NCBI GenBank assembly: GCA_001871015.1
Contig: MNUO01000115.1
Coordinates: forward strand, 1 to 22,227
Source of the DNA: Candidatus Desantisbacteria bacterium CG1_02_38_46
GTDB taxonomy: Bacteria; Desantisbacteria; UBA1551; UBA1559
Length of the DNA: 22,227 nt
Reading direction: 5' to 3'
In this document: positions 21,599 to 22,227 of the stretch, one piece after another
How positions within the stretch are numbered: the stretch's first letter is position 1
Layout of the letters: the number at the start of each line of letters is the position of its first letter
The notes under the pieces: model-generated
What the model was told of the DNA's origin: nothing
What the model saw: only the letters and a program-made list of their open reading frames with translations
Databases searched by the model: none
Made by a program: the position numbers and the translations under genes

Positions 21599-21651
21599 AT
21601 TTTATAACAAAACAACTACACATTTCATTCTGGACGGAAAATATTTTTTTC

Positions 21652-21679
21652 TTGCTTTTTTTATTTTTTATGCTATAAT
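21652..21679 (+). promoter_or_regulatory. Plus-strand promoter upstream of an unexplained region
   Basis: TTGCTT (21652-21657), a 16-bp spacer and TATAAT (21674-21679) with an extended -10 TGC. It reads rightward, away from mnmG, into a region without a recognisable gene. It is the only good plus-strand promoter facing non-coding sequence in the window. Confidence 0.55.
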
Positions 21680-21911
21680 ATTACGCAAAGAATTACATAT
21701 AAAAGAGAGCTGATTTAAAAAGTCGCTCCTTGACATCTAAGGGAAATAAAAGGCACTTCTGGTAAGGAAAAAACCTGTTTTTAAGCAGGTAAAAATAGTC
21801 AAAAGATGGAAATTTTTCACAAAAGAAAAGAGAACCCAGTTTGAAGACAAACCTATCTCTATTCTCACCTGAAGTGAGAAAAAAGAAGTAGTTAAAGAGG
21901 AAAATTTGATT
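21680..21911 (+). other. Non-coding gap downstream of a plus-strand promoter; possible small RNA
   Basis: No convincing gene is seen between the mnmG promoter region and the transposase remnant. The stretch is A-rich and has two small hairpins: CCTG/CAGG (21774-21789) and TTCTCAC-CTGAA-GTGAGAA (21862-21880). Neither is followed by a T-run on the plus strand. I could not match it to 6S, SRP, tmRNA or a known riboswitch. It may be a small RNA, a decayed leader or the end region of the insertion element. Confidence 0.3.
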
Positions 21912-22227
21912 TCATACTGGCGGTGCGCGGGGATGAAGCATATTACTCAAGAAGGTAGGAATCTTACGCAGTTGTAGTCCTTTCCACCATCTTTTATCAT
22001 TTGTGGATATGTGCTTACGCCAGGTAAGGGTAACCTTAACAATAAAGTGCATTACTTTCTTTAAAAGAGTAGATATACAAGCCATCTGGGCAAGAATCTT
22101 TGCTCTTTCTAATCCCATAACCCGGGGATGCTCCAGAATATCCAGGTCACTCTTTGTAGTAGAGTTAGTTCTTTCTGAGGAAGAGCGGAGATTGTGGAGT
22201 TTCTTCCATCTTTCTGAACCCCTCGGT
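21912..22227 (-). CDS. Transposase, C-terminal part (runs off the right edge)
   Basis: The frame is open from the right edge to TGA 21912-21914, about 104 residues. It begins PRGSERWKKLHNLRS, continues SERTNSTTKSDL, then LEHPRVMGLERAKILAQMACI, and ends in a basic tail. The 'R-S-S-x-E-R-x-N ... K ... L-x-x-x-R-x-x-G ... L' layout is that of the C-terminal catalytic glutamate helix of DDE transposases (DDE_Tnp_1-like). The IS family cannot be fixed from this part. It marks the right side of the gene block as a mobile-element boundary. Whether the gene is intact depends on sequence outside the window. Confidence 0.65.
   Translation of the reverse strand, partial: PRGSERWKKLHNLRSSSERTNSTTKSDLDILEHPRVMGLERAKILAQMACISTLLKKVMHFIVKVTLTWRKHISTNDKRWWKGLQLRKIPTFLSNMLHPRAPPV

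Noticed and set aside
21750-21872. 40-codon plus-strand frame with protein-like basic sequence
   Set aside because: No ATG, GTG or TTG start with a ribosome-binding site; A-rich DNA easily gives lysine-rich frames.

Overview
The window looks like chromosomal DNA of an uncultured, low-to-mid G+C (about 40% by eye) Gram-negative-type bacterium. Lipoproteins, a FadL/PorV-like outer-membrane barrel, and CsgG- and LPP20-type proteins all imply an outer membrane. Sequence style, DUF5674 and the many short palindromic intergenic repeats suggest a candidate-phylum lineage (Omnitrophota or Desantisbacteria-like), but I cannot place it from sequence alone. Every intact gene is on the minus strand, and transposase remnants lie at both ends (3-83 and 21912-22227). 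No tRNA, rRNA or CRISPR array was seen.

Layout, in the direction of transcription (right to left). (1) 21508-18787: mnmG and purC, overlapping, behind a consensus promoter; mnmG carries a palindromic in-frame insert. (2) 18678-15993: nadE, a GMP synthase ATP-PPase subunit and a TIM-barrel isomerase-like gene. This block is bracketed by exact inverted repeats, each containing an inward-facing extended -10. (3) 15904-14953: an orphan AbrB-type gene with a perfect promoter and a 5'-truncated AlbA/RecG-like ATP-binding regulator. (4) 14950-6337: the phosphate operon. An array of TGTCA direct repeats containing two PHO-box-like sites precedes a decayed Lon-like gene, then pstS-pstC-pstA-pstB-pstB-phoU, a D,D-carboxypeptidase and a DinG-family helicase. 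(5) 6340-553: an envelope operon with its own consensus promoter, a leader full of hairpins, seven cistrons (LPP20 lipoprotein, FecR protein, outer-membrane barrel, CsgG-TPR protein, DUF5674, an unknown 110-aa protein, FlgT-like lipoprotein) and a clear terminator. (6) 545-215: a second orphan AbrB-type gene.

Two systems stand out. The two tandem PstB proteins align without gaps over 250 residues at their catalytic motifs and are damaged in complementary places. PstB-2 has lost the LSGGQ signature; PstB-1 has lost the Q-loop glutamine and the H-loop histidine. They would therefore make an obligate heterodimer with one canonical and one degenerate ATP site, unlike the usual PstB homodimer. The envelope operon carries proteins resembling the Vibrio FlgO/FlgP/FlgT outer-membrane ring set together with a FecR protein and a beta-barrel, yet no flagellar gene is in view, so it may encode a non-flagellar envelope complex.

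Several families of short stem-loop repeats with compensatory stem changes occupy the intergenic gaps, interrupt the pst operon and extend into coding sequence.
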